Assembly: GCA_027625915.1 (NCBI GenBank)
Contig: JANTQA010000023.1
Span: 18,414,001-18,478,000, forward strand
DNA from: Anaeramoeba flamelloides
Lineage: Eukaryota; Metamonada; Anaeramoebidae
Direction of reading: 5' to 3'
Length of the DNA stretch: 64,000 bases
Shown here: piece after piece, positions 33,151 to 43,882 of the stretch
Layout of the letters: the number at the start of each line of letters is the position of its first letter
Numbering within the stretch: the stretch's first letter is position 1
Position numbers and translations under genes: made by a program
Notes under the pieces: generated by a model
What the model was told of the DNA's origin: nothing
Seen by the model: only the letters and a program-made list of their open reading frames with translations
Database searches by the model: none

Positions 33151-35083
33151 TTAAATTGTTCTTACTTTGAGATTGGGTTGTAAAAATAAGAAAATGGAAT
33201 TCAAATTGATTCTGGATTTTTGTAAATTCTGGAATTTTTCAACACTTTGAAAAGTATTTGATCTCTGTTGATTGGGGACGCTATCTTGAGAGGAGAGTAT
33301 GATTTTTAATTTCTTGTTTTTGATTATACTGATAAATTCTAATAAATGGTCGAAAATTTTTACTTGATTTTCCTTTTTGAAATTATTATACTCAAGCTTT
33401 GAATTAAGCATTTTATGAAGTCTAGTGTTAAGAAACTCTGTAAAATTAGTTGTTTTTCAAAATATTCTTTGTCCTGGAATCATTGATAAGAAACAGTTCG
33501 AAGATTTATAAAAATGGAAAATGAATTAAAAAATTAATGAAATTTATTCGAATTTATCAGTATAAACAAATTTTTTTGCAACATTTAGAAATCTTTTCCA
33601 TTACAAAGAGCGAGAACACATAGAGAAAGAAGGTCTTTTTTCTCAAAGTCCACACGTTACTTTTGAATTTGTTTGACTGTTATTCAACATTTTTTCCAAC
33701 AAACTGTTAAATTTTTCCATGATGATTTTATAACAAGATTTGTGTTCTGATATTAAGAGACTCGTATCAAGTAATTGCCTATTGGTTTTTTGAAAGAAAG
33801 TTGTATATTTTGCTTGCAAAATCTCTTCTGTATAGTTTCTGATTAACCATCACTATACTTTGATGAAACAAAAGTATGGTTTTAAATTCAATTTTGAAAA
33901 CAAACTTTTCTTCCAAACTTGAGGGAAAATAGAATTTCATTTGTAATTTTTTGCTTTAAAAAAGAAAAAATTTTTAATTTACCAAAAATAGAATGACAAA
34001 GTTTTGTGATTAATAAAAAAGCATTATTCCTTTTGGGCTGTTCAATAACAATTTCCAATAACTTGTTTAAGTGGAATATTTTTTTTGATCAGGCCCAAAT
34101 GATTTTTCGATTTTTTTTGTTTCGATTTTTTTTATTTAATGAATGGTTGAGTCGAAGATGGCGATATTCTTGAGTACACTAACAAATTCCTTAAATAGTT
34201 TTTCATATTTACAATGGTATATTTCTCTGTAAAGAGTTTCAACACTTTCGGTTAAAATTCGAGTTTTTTTTGATACAGATCTGGGAAAAAAAAATTCTAA
34301 AAAAACAAACTAAAAATGTGAACTTAAAAACACTTTGAGATACCTCGAACAAAGGGAGCCTTTTTTAGGCACCTAAATCATGATTTTCTAATTTAATTCA
34401 AAGATTTCAAATTTATATGCATAGTTATTTGAGATGGATTTGCTCAATACTCAAGAGGTGACTTGAAACACAAAAACGTAATGTGAAATAGCCTTTCTTT
34501 TGGTTGGTAATTTTCCAATAACAAAAAACAATTTTAATTGGATCATCTTTGACTAAAAAATTCAATAAAAAAAATAAAAAATAATTCTCAATTTCGTAAA
34601 AAAACAAAACAAAAAAAAAAAGTTTAAAAGCATTCTCTGTTACAAAAAATTCAATTACAAAAAAAATGTTTGAAAGAAATCGCAATTCCAAGAAATGAAA
34701 TTTTTAAAAAAAATCAACTTATTTCTAGATTTTAAATTTCTACATGCATAAATTTCTTCAATTTAAAACAAATTGTTTTCGCTTAGTTCACAATCAATTT
34801 AATTCGATTTAATCTAATTTGTGGTTATTTTGCCATATTCATTATTTGGCAAAGTAAGGATTTTGTAACATTTTGAGAAAAAATAATTCATTTGAGAATA
34901 GAAAAAAATGAAAAAAAAATCTTCAAATAAAAAAGTCGCCAAATAACAACACTTCAAAACTAACACTCATTGTTTTAAAAATGATACACTAACCTATTTG
35001 AATTGGAAATTGAGTCACGCTTTGGCTCTTTTTTCAAAAAATGTTCTGGTTTTTGATTGTTGACTGTTGGAGATTGATCAAGG
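33151..35083 (-). CDS. probable multi-exon gene, helical protein of unknown function
   Basis: Five open segments (35083-34994, 34280-34184, 34061-33983, 33827-33661 and 33435-33151) join in frame at GT-AG sites to about 237 residues and end in TAA. The segments have higher complexity than surrounding chance frames: KKEPKRDSISNS, ETLYREIYHCKYEKLFKEF, ITKLCHSIF|EEILQAKY and KIFDHLLEFISII. The product looks alpha-helical, perhaps built of a loose repeat around K/EY..F and LL..S. The 5' end is not found; a stop lies just before 35083, and an RSELKGVRFID segment near 35570-35600 may be an earlier exon beyond a family F repeat. The gene ends 102 bases before the G-alpha ATG. A consensus donor (AAA|GTAAGA) near its stop pairs with the acceptor in the G-alpha leader, so the two could share transcripts. 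No family recognised. Confidence 0.45.
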
Positions 35084-35190
35084 CTTCACATGTTTGGTTT
35101 GGTTTTTCATATTAGTTTCTCAAAAAAATTACTAAAAATTTTTTAATCTCATTTCAGAAAATTATTTTGAACAGTAATGACACGACTCTT

Positions 35191-35347
35191 AAGGTTTACA
35201 ATCCCTGAAAATTGAAAAAGGATTATCTTGTCTCAGGTGGATGTAGTGAGTTGTTGGTTTGGTTGTTGTTTGATCTATCTTGAACTTGGTATGGGTTTTA
35301 AGAGTGGTTCAAAATAGCAATTTTTGACAATTTATTTTTTTTTTTTC
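35191..35347 (+). repeat. family F repeat, copy 2
   Basis: Starts AAGGTTTACAATCCCTGAAA, contains GGATGTAGTGAGTTGTTGG and GGTATGGGTTTTAA, and ends with GGTTCAAAATAGCAATTTTT before a T run. Aligns with 4191-4349 without large gaps. Confidence 0.6.
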
Positions 35348-35603
35348 CGAAATCTGAATTGAAGAGTCTAAGACTAATATATTAGAAGATAAGTTATAAA
35401 AAAATGTGGTTTGTAGGTTTTTGATTGATTTATTGTTTTCATTAAGTTTGGTTTTATTTGGAGCTTTTAAAAAAAATTTTTTTTTTCATTTAGTTAATTG
35501 ACAAAAAAGAAAATGAAAATTTTCCTCTAAAACCCAAAAATTAAAATTATTCTTGAACACCTACCAATCTATAAATCTTACACCCTTCAATTCAGATCTC
35601 TTG

Positions 35604-36456
35604 AAAAAAAAAATAAATTATCAAAAATTTCTATTTTGAACCACCATTAAAACCCATACCTGCTACAAGATCGGTCAGCTAACAACCAAATTAACAAGTG
35701 ATAAAAAACGACACAAGATAATCTAAACTCTGTTTAGTCAAAGGGGCCCAACGTTTTTTTCAAATATCAATTATTTTATATAATTGACCTTTGAAGAACA
35801 AATAAGAAATAAACAGAATAATACACATCAAAGAAATGTTGATACATGTCTGAAAGAAAACTAATTAATCAATAGATTTTCTTAAAAATTGAAAAACTCA
35901 AATTCTTAGGGCCACTATTGATAAAAACAACAATGTTCGTTTTGAACTTCTACTGGTATTTGAATAATAAATAGAAACATTTTTCACTTCATTTTCCATA
36001 CTTTTCTTTTAGAAATTAAGCCCTAAAACGAAGTTTGTTGGTATTTGTGATATCTATTTGAAAAAGAAAATGAAAATGAAGTGAAAATTTTTCACATTTA
36101 TTAAACAAATATCAAGATCAAAGATCAAATAGAATTGCAATACAAATCAATAGATTTCTCAACAATCTTTATACGGTTTCAATGACATTAGAATAACACG
36201 TTTTTACCAAGTGAATATTGATCTTACAATAAAAAAAAAATTTTTGCAACTGAAAATCCTTTTAAAAAAAAAATCGAAAAAAAAAAACAAAAATGTGTAA
36301 AAATGTGAAAAAATGATTTCAATTTTGAAAATTTCCAAAATAAAATTTTTCTTCTAATATCTATGCAAACCCTTTAAACAGATGTATTATAACATTACAA
36401 CTGGACACTTTGACTGAAAAATAGTTTATTTTCAGATTTTTGGGATTGTAAACCTT
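35604..36456 (-). repeat. family F repeat, copy 3, split by a family B insertion
   Basis: Read on the minus strand: AAGGTTTACAATCCC (36456-36442) up to CTGAAAA, then the 701-base B element, then GATTATCTTGTG through TATGGGTTTTAATGG and GGTTCAAAATAG to a T run at 35613-35604. Removing the B element and one TA restores alignment with copy 2. Confidence 0.65.
35726..36426 (-). mobile_element. family B TIR element, complete copy 2 (701 bp)
   Basis: Reverse-orientation counterpart of 16516-17219, roughly 90% identical by eye and including the nested foldback N (about 35958-36120). TA on both sides is a true target duplication, because the interrupted host repeat (family F) is known from two uninterrupted copies. 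Confidence 0.85.
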
Positions 36457-38269
36457 AAATCAGACCAATACAAGGAAAAAAATAAATTCTAACTATTATA
36501 TTTCGCCAAAATAACTTATTGGATTTTAGTTATACATCTTTTATAAATTATATTTCTAGGGGGTGATAATTTTATGTAATTAAGGAAGGAAGCTATTAAA
36601 CCCATTAATAACTAAATACACCCCTTTTCAAAATTGCCAACTTTTGAAAAAAAAATCTATTTTTGGTGTTTTTTTTTATTGAAAAAAGTTACAATGAACC
36701 AATTTTTGATTTAACATTAAGATTGGGAAAAAAAAATTGTTAAAACAATTTTCAGAAAAAAAACAGGGAATATATAACAAGTCAAAAATGAAAAAAAAAT
36801 AAAATGATTAAAAATATTCGAAAAACAGAAAAAAATCAGTTTTTCAATTTAATTGAACCATATCTTTTGATTGAAATATTATTTTTCAAATCTTAAAATT
36901 GCCAAAATATATTTCTTTTTAGACTATTAAAAAAATAGATTCAAATAATCTCAACACTAAGATAATTAAAAAATATGAAAAATTTTTCAATTAAAAATGA
37001 AAAAAAAATTATTAAAAACTTTCATTTTTTTTGTCAATTCCCATTAATAGTAAAATAAACTGGTTTAACCTTTTCAAAATTTTCATATATAATAATGTTT
37101 ATTATATGAGTTTATTGTGAGAGTGTATTTCAAAACTCCAAAAATTAGAGAGATTTTTATTAAGAAAAAATTCTCCAAATTGTTATTTCCAACAAATTTG
37201 AAAAATTTAAATTTTATATCTGTTCTCTAAAATGTTTGTTTTCGTAAATTAATATTTTGACAATTATTTTTCTGTTTATTTATCAAAATTTATTTTTATT
37301 CAGTTGCTAGGTATTTCCAGTATATAATATATTTGATAAATCAATCTAGACATTATTTTGAAACACTTCTATTTGAAATATAAAAGAGCAATAATTTCCT
37401 CTAGTTCTTTGTACTGTTGTGAAAGATCCCCCTTTTTTAGACTTCTTGGTTTCACCATAATATATACTACAAAAGAAGAACTAAATATATAAATCAATTA
37501 CACAAATTTCCATCTATTTCTTTGCAAACTGTTTTAATAAAAGAAAAATTAGGAAAAGATTGAAAAGTAAAAATAATTCTTTATTCCTTCTGAAAAAACC
37601 AAAAAAATTTTTTATCTCCTTATTTATAAAGGTTTTGGAGGAAATTCTTTTCAATTTTTGAGTGTAGTGAGAATAATAACTCTAATAACCAATCGGCAAA
37701 TTGGGTTACAAAGTAAACCTGAAAACGTACACATCTCAATAACTTTGACCAGATTTATTTTTCGATAAAATGCTATAAAAAGTTTCTCCCACCAAATCTA
37801 TATTGAGCATTTTGAAGTTATTTATTTATAATTTTTACTTTGAAAAAAAAGCGAATCCATCACATTTAATATTAGTCAGGAGTTTCTACAATATAAATAC
37901 CCCTATTTAAAATATAAATGGGAAAAAATTTTTAATCAATTTATCTTTCCTAACAATTAGGAAATAATTGTTTCATTTCTAATCCTGGGTACACCCAAAA
38001 TATACACAATATATAAAATAAAAAAGGATCCAAACAAACAAATATTTAGCAATTACCAATACCAATTTATTTCTTTGAAAAACTCCTGTTTTAAAAGAAT
38101 AAAATCGAAAATGAAAATGAAAGGCAAATATTTAATCTTTAATATTTTTAAAACAATGCAATCCCGGATGAATTCAAAACAATTTTTTTAAAAAACTGAG
38201 GCAAGAAATTTCACAAATTGACTGGTTAATGGTTTTTTTTGTTGTGTAACAAGTTTTGTTAAATTACAA
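36457..38269. other. intergenic, nothing recognised
   Basis: AT-rich DNA with no ORF of note and no recognised repeat family. Confidence 0.35.
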
Positions 38270-39207
38270 TTGTTGAAAAAAAGTGAAACACAGTTTTTAA
38301 TTGGGAACATTACTGAAAAAACTAAAAAAAAGATCAATTAAAAAAACAGTAAATAAATAAATAAAGACAAAATGAATTTTTCAGCACAATAACAGTTTTT
38401 TTAATACTATCTTTTGGATGGGTTTTTCTTTGATTGATCAATTATAAAAAATTTGTACAAAAAATTGACTATTTTTGAGATCTCCAAAACCACAGCCTGG
38501 ATTTTGATAAGAAAGTAGATTTAACGTCTATTTGGGGTTGATTGAAAATAATATAATGAATTATTATTTGAAGTTAATTGGTTTCTTCTTTTAATTGTTT
38601 TTACTTTTCGTTTTCAGTAAGGTTCCCAATTAAGGACTACCTTCCCACCCTTGATCGGGTTGAGTAATTGTGTTATTTCACTTTCGCTTCTCAAAAAAAA
38701 TTTTCACACATGAGAAATTAGACAAAAAAACAAAAAAACATTTTTTGTCATCTTTACATTTTTTTTAACAAAGACTATTTGTCTTTGTTTTTCAATGAAA
38801 AGGAAAATTGAAAATAACAAAAATAATTGCAAAAAATGGCTTTTGGGGATTTTCAAGTGCATTTCAAATTTGAGAACATTTCAAACTAGTAAAAGAAAAT
38901 TTAAAAATTATGTAGAACAGCTCTAGAAAATAGTGTGAGTTCTGAAAGTTGAAATGGAAATTCTAAAATATAAAAATCAAGATTTAGAATGATCTTGAAG
39001 GTAAAAATTGTGAAAATTGTTGAAATTGTGAAAATTTTACCTTTTTTCTAAAAGAAATTCTCCTTGTACAGATATTACTTGGGTTAAATAACTCATTCAA
39101 GGGCAGTTTTATCGATTACTTCACTGTTTTCACCTCAAAATATAGTCCTTAAAATCCGTGTTGAACTTTTTTTCCTGTTTCACATTTTTTCCAAAATGGT
39201 TATTACA
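38270..39207 (+). mobile_element. family E TIR element, with an inner insertion
   Basis: The left part (38270-38632) matches 55231-55630: AGTGAAACACAGTTTTTAAT, GGGAACATTACTGAAAA, the ATAAATAAATAAAGACAAAATG block, GAGATCTCCAAAACCACA and TTTTCAGTAAGGTTCCCAAT. The expected right tail (GTGTTGAACTTTTTTTCC and GTTTCAC) reappears only at about 39152-39190. The 520 bases between begin TAAGGACTA and end TAGTCCTTA, so a separate element seems to have inserted into the right terminal repeat. Confidence 0.55.
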
Positions 39208-39419
39208 GACTTGTAATAAATACTTTTCCGAATTGTTATATTTTCGAAACGAACACAACTCAAACTCACTTTTGATGAATTGACATTAATTGGAATGAAT
39301 TCAAGACAAACGCTGAGAAATTAGTTCTCTTTGATCAAAACCAAAATCATTTTTTTTGGTTATTTCTAAATTTCAAACAAGAAATTAATTTTAAACTATC
39401 TTTTATCTGACCAAAACAG

Positions 39420-40155
39420 ATGTCAACAAAAATTAAAAAAGAAGGGACAGTTACTGTTCGAACAAGAAGAGTTATGAGCAACAGATTATTAAGAAGAAAG
39501 CAAATGATTATTGATATTCTTCACCCAGGACTTGCTAATGTATCAAAAGAGGAACTTAGGCAAAGAGTTGGAAGAGTAATTACTTTTAGTTTCTTACTTT
39601 TTTCTTGTTCTTTTTCAATTTCCTTTTCTTTTGGAAATTTTTTTTTAAAATTTTCTTTTCTGCTTTTTTTTTGTGCTTTACTTTTTCTTTTTTTTTTTTT
39701 TTTTCTTTTTTCTTGTTCTTTTTCAAAACAAAATTGAAACAATTACAACTTCAAATTTAAACTCATTAAACCTTCTTTTAAAAACCAAAATTAAAAAAAA
39801 AAAAACAAAAACAAAAATGAAAAAAAAAAAAAAAAAAACACTATCGTCCATTCAATTTGATTAAATGAATTCTGTTTAGATGTACCATCTTAAAGATCCA
39901 AAATGTGTTCAATTGTTTGGATTCAAAACAGTTTATGGTGGCGGAAGAAGCTCAGGCTTTTGTTTAATTTATGACGATGCTGAATCAATGATGAAATTCG
40001 AACCAAAATACCGTTTGATTAGACTTGGACTCTTAGTCAAACCAGAAACAAACAGAAGAGCTAAAAAGGATCGTAAAAACAAAGGTAAAAAATTCAGAGG
40101 CAAATTCAAATTTGTTGGTGGAAAACCAAAGAAGAAAAAGAAAGATGACGATTAA
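39420..40155 (+). CDS. RPS24: 40S ribosomal protein eS24, two exons
   Basis: Structural protein of the small cytosolic ribosomal subunit, 143 residues. Exons 39420-39575 and 39880-40155 join in phase 0 across a 304-base GT-AG intron. The family pattern is clear: [20 protein letters not shown], then IDILHPG and [12 protein letters not shown] in exon 1, and [18 protein letters not shown], then LIYDD and [10 protein letters not shown] in exon 2. The basic tail ends KKKKKDDD. It is slightly longer than the human protein (about 130 residues). The ATG directly follows AAAACAG, an acceptor-like site. The intron carries long T and A runs. This is the firmest call in the window together with G-alpha. 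Confidence 0.96.
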
Positions 40156-41820
40156 ATTTTACTTTCTCCAAAAAGAAAAGGAAAAAAAAAATCAAAAACT
40201 TTTTTTTATTTTTATTTACAATAACTTTTCTTTTTGAAATTGTGTTTTACCGACGATCACATTTTGAAAAATAACAATTAAAACAAATACATTTAAGCGA
40301 AATTTTCAAACCCAAAAATTATTCTTTAGAATTTCTTGTATTGATCACTTTACATCAAATATTTTCAAAAATAAAGAATTTCCTTTTCATTTTTCAAAAG
40401 AATCTTTTTTCCTATTAATATTTTTGAAGAAAAATCTATTTTAAGGACGTATTTATGGAAAATTCCTTGGCGAGCACTGATTAGGTATGTTTCTTGACGG
40501 TACTTTTATTTTAAAAATTGGATCAAATTAGTGAATTTAGATTTGAATTTGAAAAATTGTAAAATTTTCTTCACAAGAATGATAACAAAAATGCCTAATA
40601 GTTAAAAGGTGTCAAAATTTTCAGAATCATTTCGATTTTATTGTTTAGGGTTAAATGCCCGAAACACTTAATCTGTTAAAGAGAGAATTTTGAATTGACT
40701 AAATTTGTTTCTTCTAATTTAAAACAGGGAATGAAACTCGATGTCTAGAAGCATTTTGAACTTAATTTAGTTTTTAAATATTTTTGAATCATAATTTCAA
40801 ATTTGGTTTGTTTTTTTCTTTCAAATTCCAGTCTCAATAATTTATCAGGTCTGCTTTATAATTTTATTTTTTTGAAGCAAATCTAAAGAAACACTTGTAT
40901 AATAAAAAATTTGTAATTGAACTTTTCGTTTTTGTTTTACTGTAGAAAGTAAAAAATGTGAATAAATTGTGAATTTATAGAATGGATTTTAACTTTTTAG
41001 ATAAAAATTTAATGCAAAAGTTATCTTTTGGACTTTATTTCATTTTTAGAAAAATATTTTTTATACAAACTTTTTTGGTTTTTTGTTTTGATAATTTTTT
41101 CTAATTTTTTTAGATCTTTTTGAGATAATTTGTTCAAAATTGAAAGATGGATTAATTCACTGAATAATATTCAAAAAAAAAAAAAGTGTATGTACTTTAT
41201 TTCATTTTTTTATTCCTTGATCAAAAAATTTATGAATTATATAATAACTTAAACAAGTATTTGGAGTTTAAAAGGAAAAACACGGGATTTTGTAAATCAT
41301 TTAAAGTCCCTTTTCATGTATGAAAAAAAAATAATCATGTTATGAGGTAAATGGTTCAAAAATCCAGAGAATTTAAAAAGGGGATTAAAAATGGGAAATA
41401 AATGATCATTGACAATATTAACGAATGGAAGAATTTTTCAAACACAATGAAACGCAGTTTGTAATTTTTAAAAAGAAAAGAAAAGAAAGAAATTTGAGTT
41501 CATAAATGAAAAATTAAAGTAATTTTTTTTTTATTTGGATTAATGAATTGAATGACAGGAATTCTTTTAGCAACTCTAAGCATTGTAATAAGAAAAATTC
41601 CCAAAAAATTTCTTTGAAAAAATAATTCAAAAAAAAAAAAAAACAAAAATGTGGAAAAATTATCTTTTTTATTTTGGAAAAAATTATTATTATTATTTAG
41701 AGAATGGAGCAATAATATAAAATTTATCAAAATAAAAAAAAAGAAGAAGAAAAAGAATTAAAATATACATAAAAAATAAAATTATCATTTTCATGATCAA
41801 GTAGAAACTATCCGCTTTCG

Positions 41821-41896
41821 TTAGGTTTTCCAGGATTTGAAAGAATTGAGTAAAATCCCTGATTTTACTAAATTCTTCCCAATTCTGAAAAACCTA
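41821..41896. mobile_element. family I short foldback element, copy 1
   Basis: A 76-base palindrome: TTAGGTTTTCCAGGATTTGA at the left is mirrored by CAATTCTGAAAAACCTA at the right. Similar units are at 53034-53114, 61711-61786 and 61806-61880, with a weaker one at 61555-61625. Confidence 0.6.
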
Positions 41897-41918
41897 GACA
41901 CACCCACTGATTACACAT

Positions 41919-41999
41919 GAGGATGTGAAACCCGATAGAAATATTATCGAATATAGATAAAAAATCCACAATCTGTCATTAATGATTGGTATTCCAGGA
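41919..41999 (+). repeat. family H short repeat, copy 2
   Basis: Matches 22683-22758 in the same orientation and 61299-61384 in reverse, with GATAGAAATATTATCGAAT, AAAAAATCCACAATCTGT and ATGATTGGTATTCCA blocks. Lies 23 bases from a family I foldback; the two families also lie within 200 bases of each other near 61.3-61.6 kb. Confidence 0.5.
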
Positions 42000-43882
42000 T
42001 AAACATTATATTTTTTATTGTCTGGCGTAAGATCTAATTTATTTGGAATTTCAAGTGTTTATTATTCCATTCCAAGTAACTTTTATATTGCCATTGAGAC
42101 CTTTTTATGTATTTTTTTTCTTTATTGGTTAGTAATTTTTTCCTAATTTTTTTTCAAAAAAATAGAAAAGCAAATTTCCAAAAAAGTGAAATTAAAAAAA
42201 AATGTAAAACTAGAAGGAGTTTTTGTTTTTATAGCAATACAAGAACTTTTAAAAAAAAATATAAAAATTAATTATTTGAAATTATTTTTTGTCACTCAAT
42301 TGTATCTAAAAAAAATTAACTTATTTTTAAAAAGAAAAGAAATGAATTTCAAAAATGAATAATGACACTTTTATTTTACTTTTTCAATTTTTTGGTATAT
42401 TTCAATTTTTTTTTTTGTATCTAATAGAAAATACCGGAATTCAAACAGAATATTAATATTTAAATATAACGAAATAACTTTGGTTTAAACACTGGAATTA
42501 AAAAGTTTTTATAAAATACAAAACGATTTTGAATTTTTCTATAATTTTTATTTTGTTTGACTTCTAGATTTTTTTTTTTTTTGATTTTTTTTACAATTCC
42601 AAAAATAAACATTTTTACAAAAAAAAGTGAGATATAAAAATTAAAATTAATTATATACTAGATCAATATTCTTTTTCATACCTAATAACAAAAGAAAATT
42701 AACTCAAATAATATTATTATTCCTCAAATTATTATTGTATAGTACATGGAAAATGATACAAAAAAAATGATTATTATTGAAAAAAAAAAAAAAAACCTAT
42801 TTCACATATTCTAAACAAAAAAACCCTTTTTTGTTCTTTATTTTCAGCTCAAAATCCAAAAAAATAATATGAATACTTTGAAAAAAACACACAGACACAC
42901 ATAGAAATTAGCCCTAATTTCTTTAAAAACCTTTAACTATTCTGTATTAATGGGTACTAATACTAACAAAAATTTGATCGAACATTTTTTTTGGGCGGGT
43001 TCACATTAATATCTTTTTCTTTTTCTTTTTTTTTTTTTTTTTTTTGTAAATTCACTCAAAACAACTTTACTATTTATAAACCTTATAACCTATAAAAACT
43101 CAAAAAATTCAATACCCTTGAATAATAATTCTCTTTTCAAATTTATATTATTTTATTTTTAATATTTTATTAATCGAATGGCTAATCATGAGATGATGAA
43201 TTAATCCCAAACAATTTTGAATAACATTATAAATCTATAACTATATTATTTTTCATTTATTCTTTTATTTTATTGTTTATTATTTATAAAAGTAAAGCTG
43301 AAAAAAATATTATTTTTTTTCTTTTCTTTTTTATATTTTTTTTGTTTTTTAAAATTAAATTTGTGAAAAAAAATGTTTTGAAACTCCCATCCTAACAAAT
43401 TTAAAAAAAAAAATGAGACTCTGTAATTTCATATAAAATGAAAACATTTACTCTTAAATAACCCCCTTTCAACACTTTTAATTATCCTAAAGAGCTTGAG
43501 AAATTTTGACCCAGCTGTTTCATTGATCAGTAACAAACACTTTTTTAACATTTTATTTTATTGAAAAATTTATATTTTGCTCAGATATTTCTTTGATGAA
43601 TACCAATTCTAATCTTAAGTTTATGATTTTTCTTATTTCTTAACAATTTTACATTGATTTATTCTTAAAACAAAAATGAATGTTTCATTTTCACCTTAAA
43701 ACCTATGTGAGCGAAATGGGGTTTATTTTGAAAGAATATAAAATTTGAAAAGAATTAAAAAAAACATTAAAGATTTATTTATCATCGAAATTAAATATAT
43801 ATAAATAAATATATATATATTTAAGATTAATACATTCGATAAGGTATTCTAATGAATTGGAAATCAAAAATAAATGAAAAAA

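Larger units (their letters stand above)
40156..43882. other. intergenic, only short repeats seen
   Basis: 3.7 kb of AT-rich DNA with a family I foldback (41821-41896) and a family H repeat (41919-41999). A minus-strand frame at 41500-41730 ends in a short MLRVAKRIPVIQFINP run that is intriguing but unsupported. No gene is called. Confidence 0.4.

Noticed and set aside
34344-34372. A 29-base microexon between the first two segments of the unknown gene
   Set aside because: Including it breaks the phase; skipping it joins the flanking segments in frame.
41500-41600. Short minus-strand run MLRVAKRIPVIQFINP
   Set aside because: Vaguely like a small mitochondrial protein motif, but only 27 codons and no neighbouring exon.
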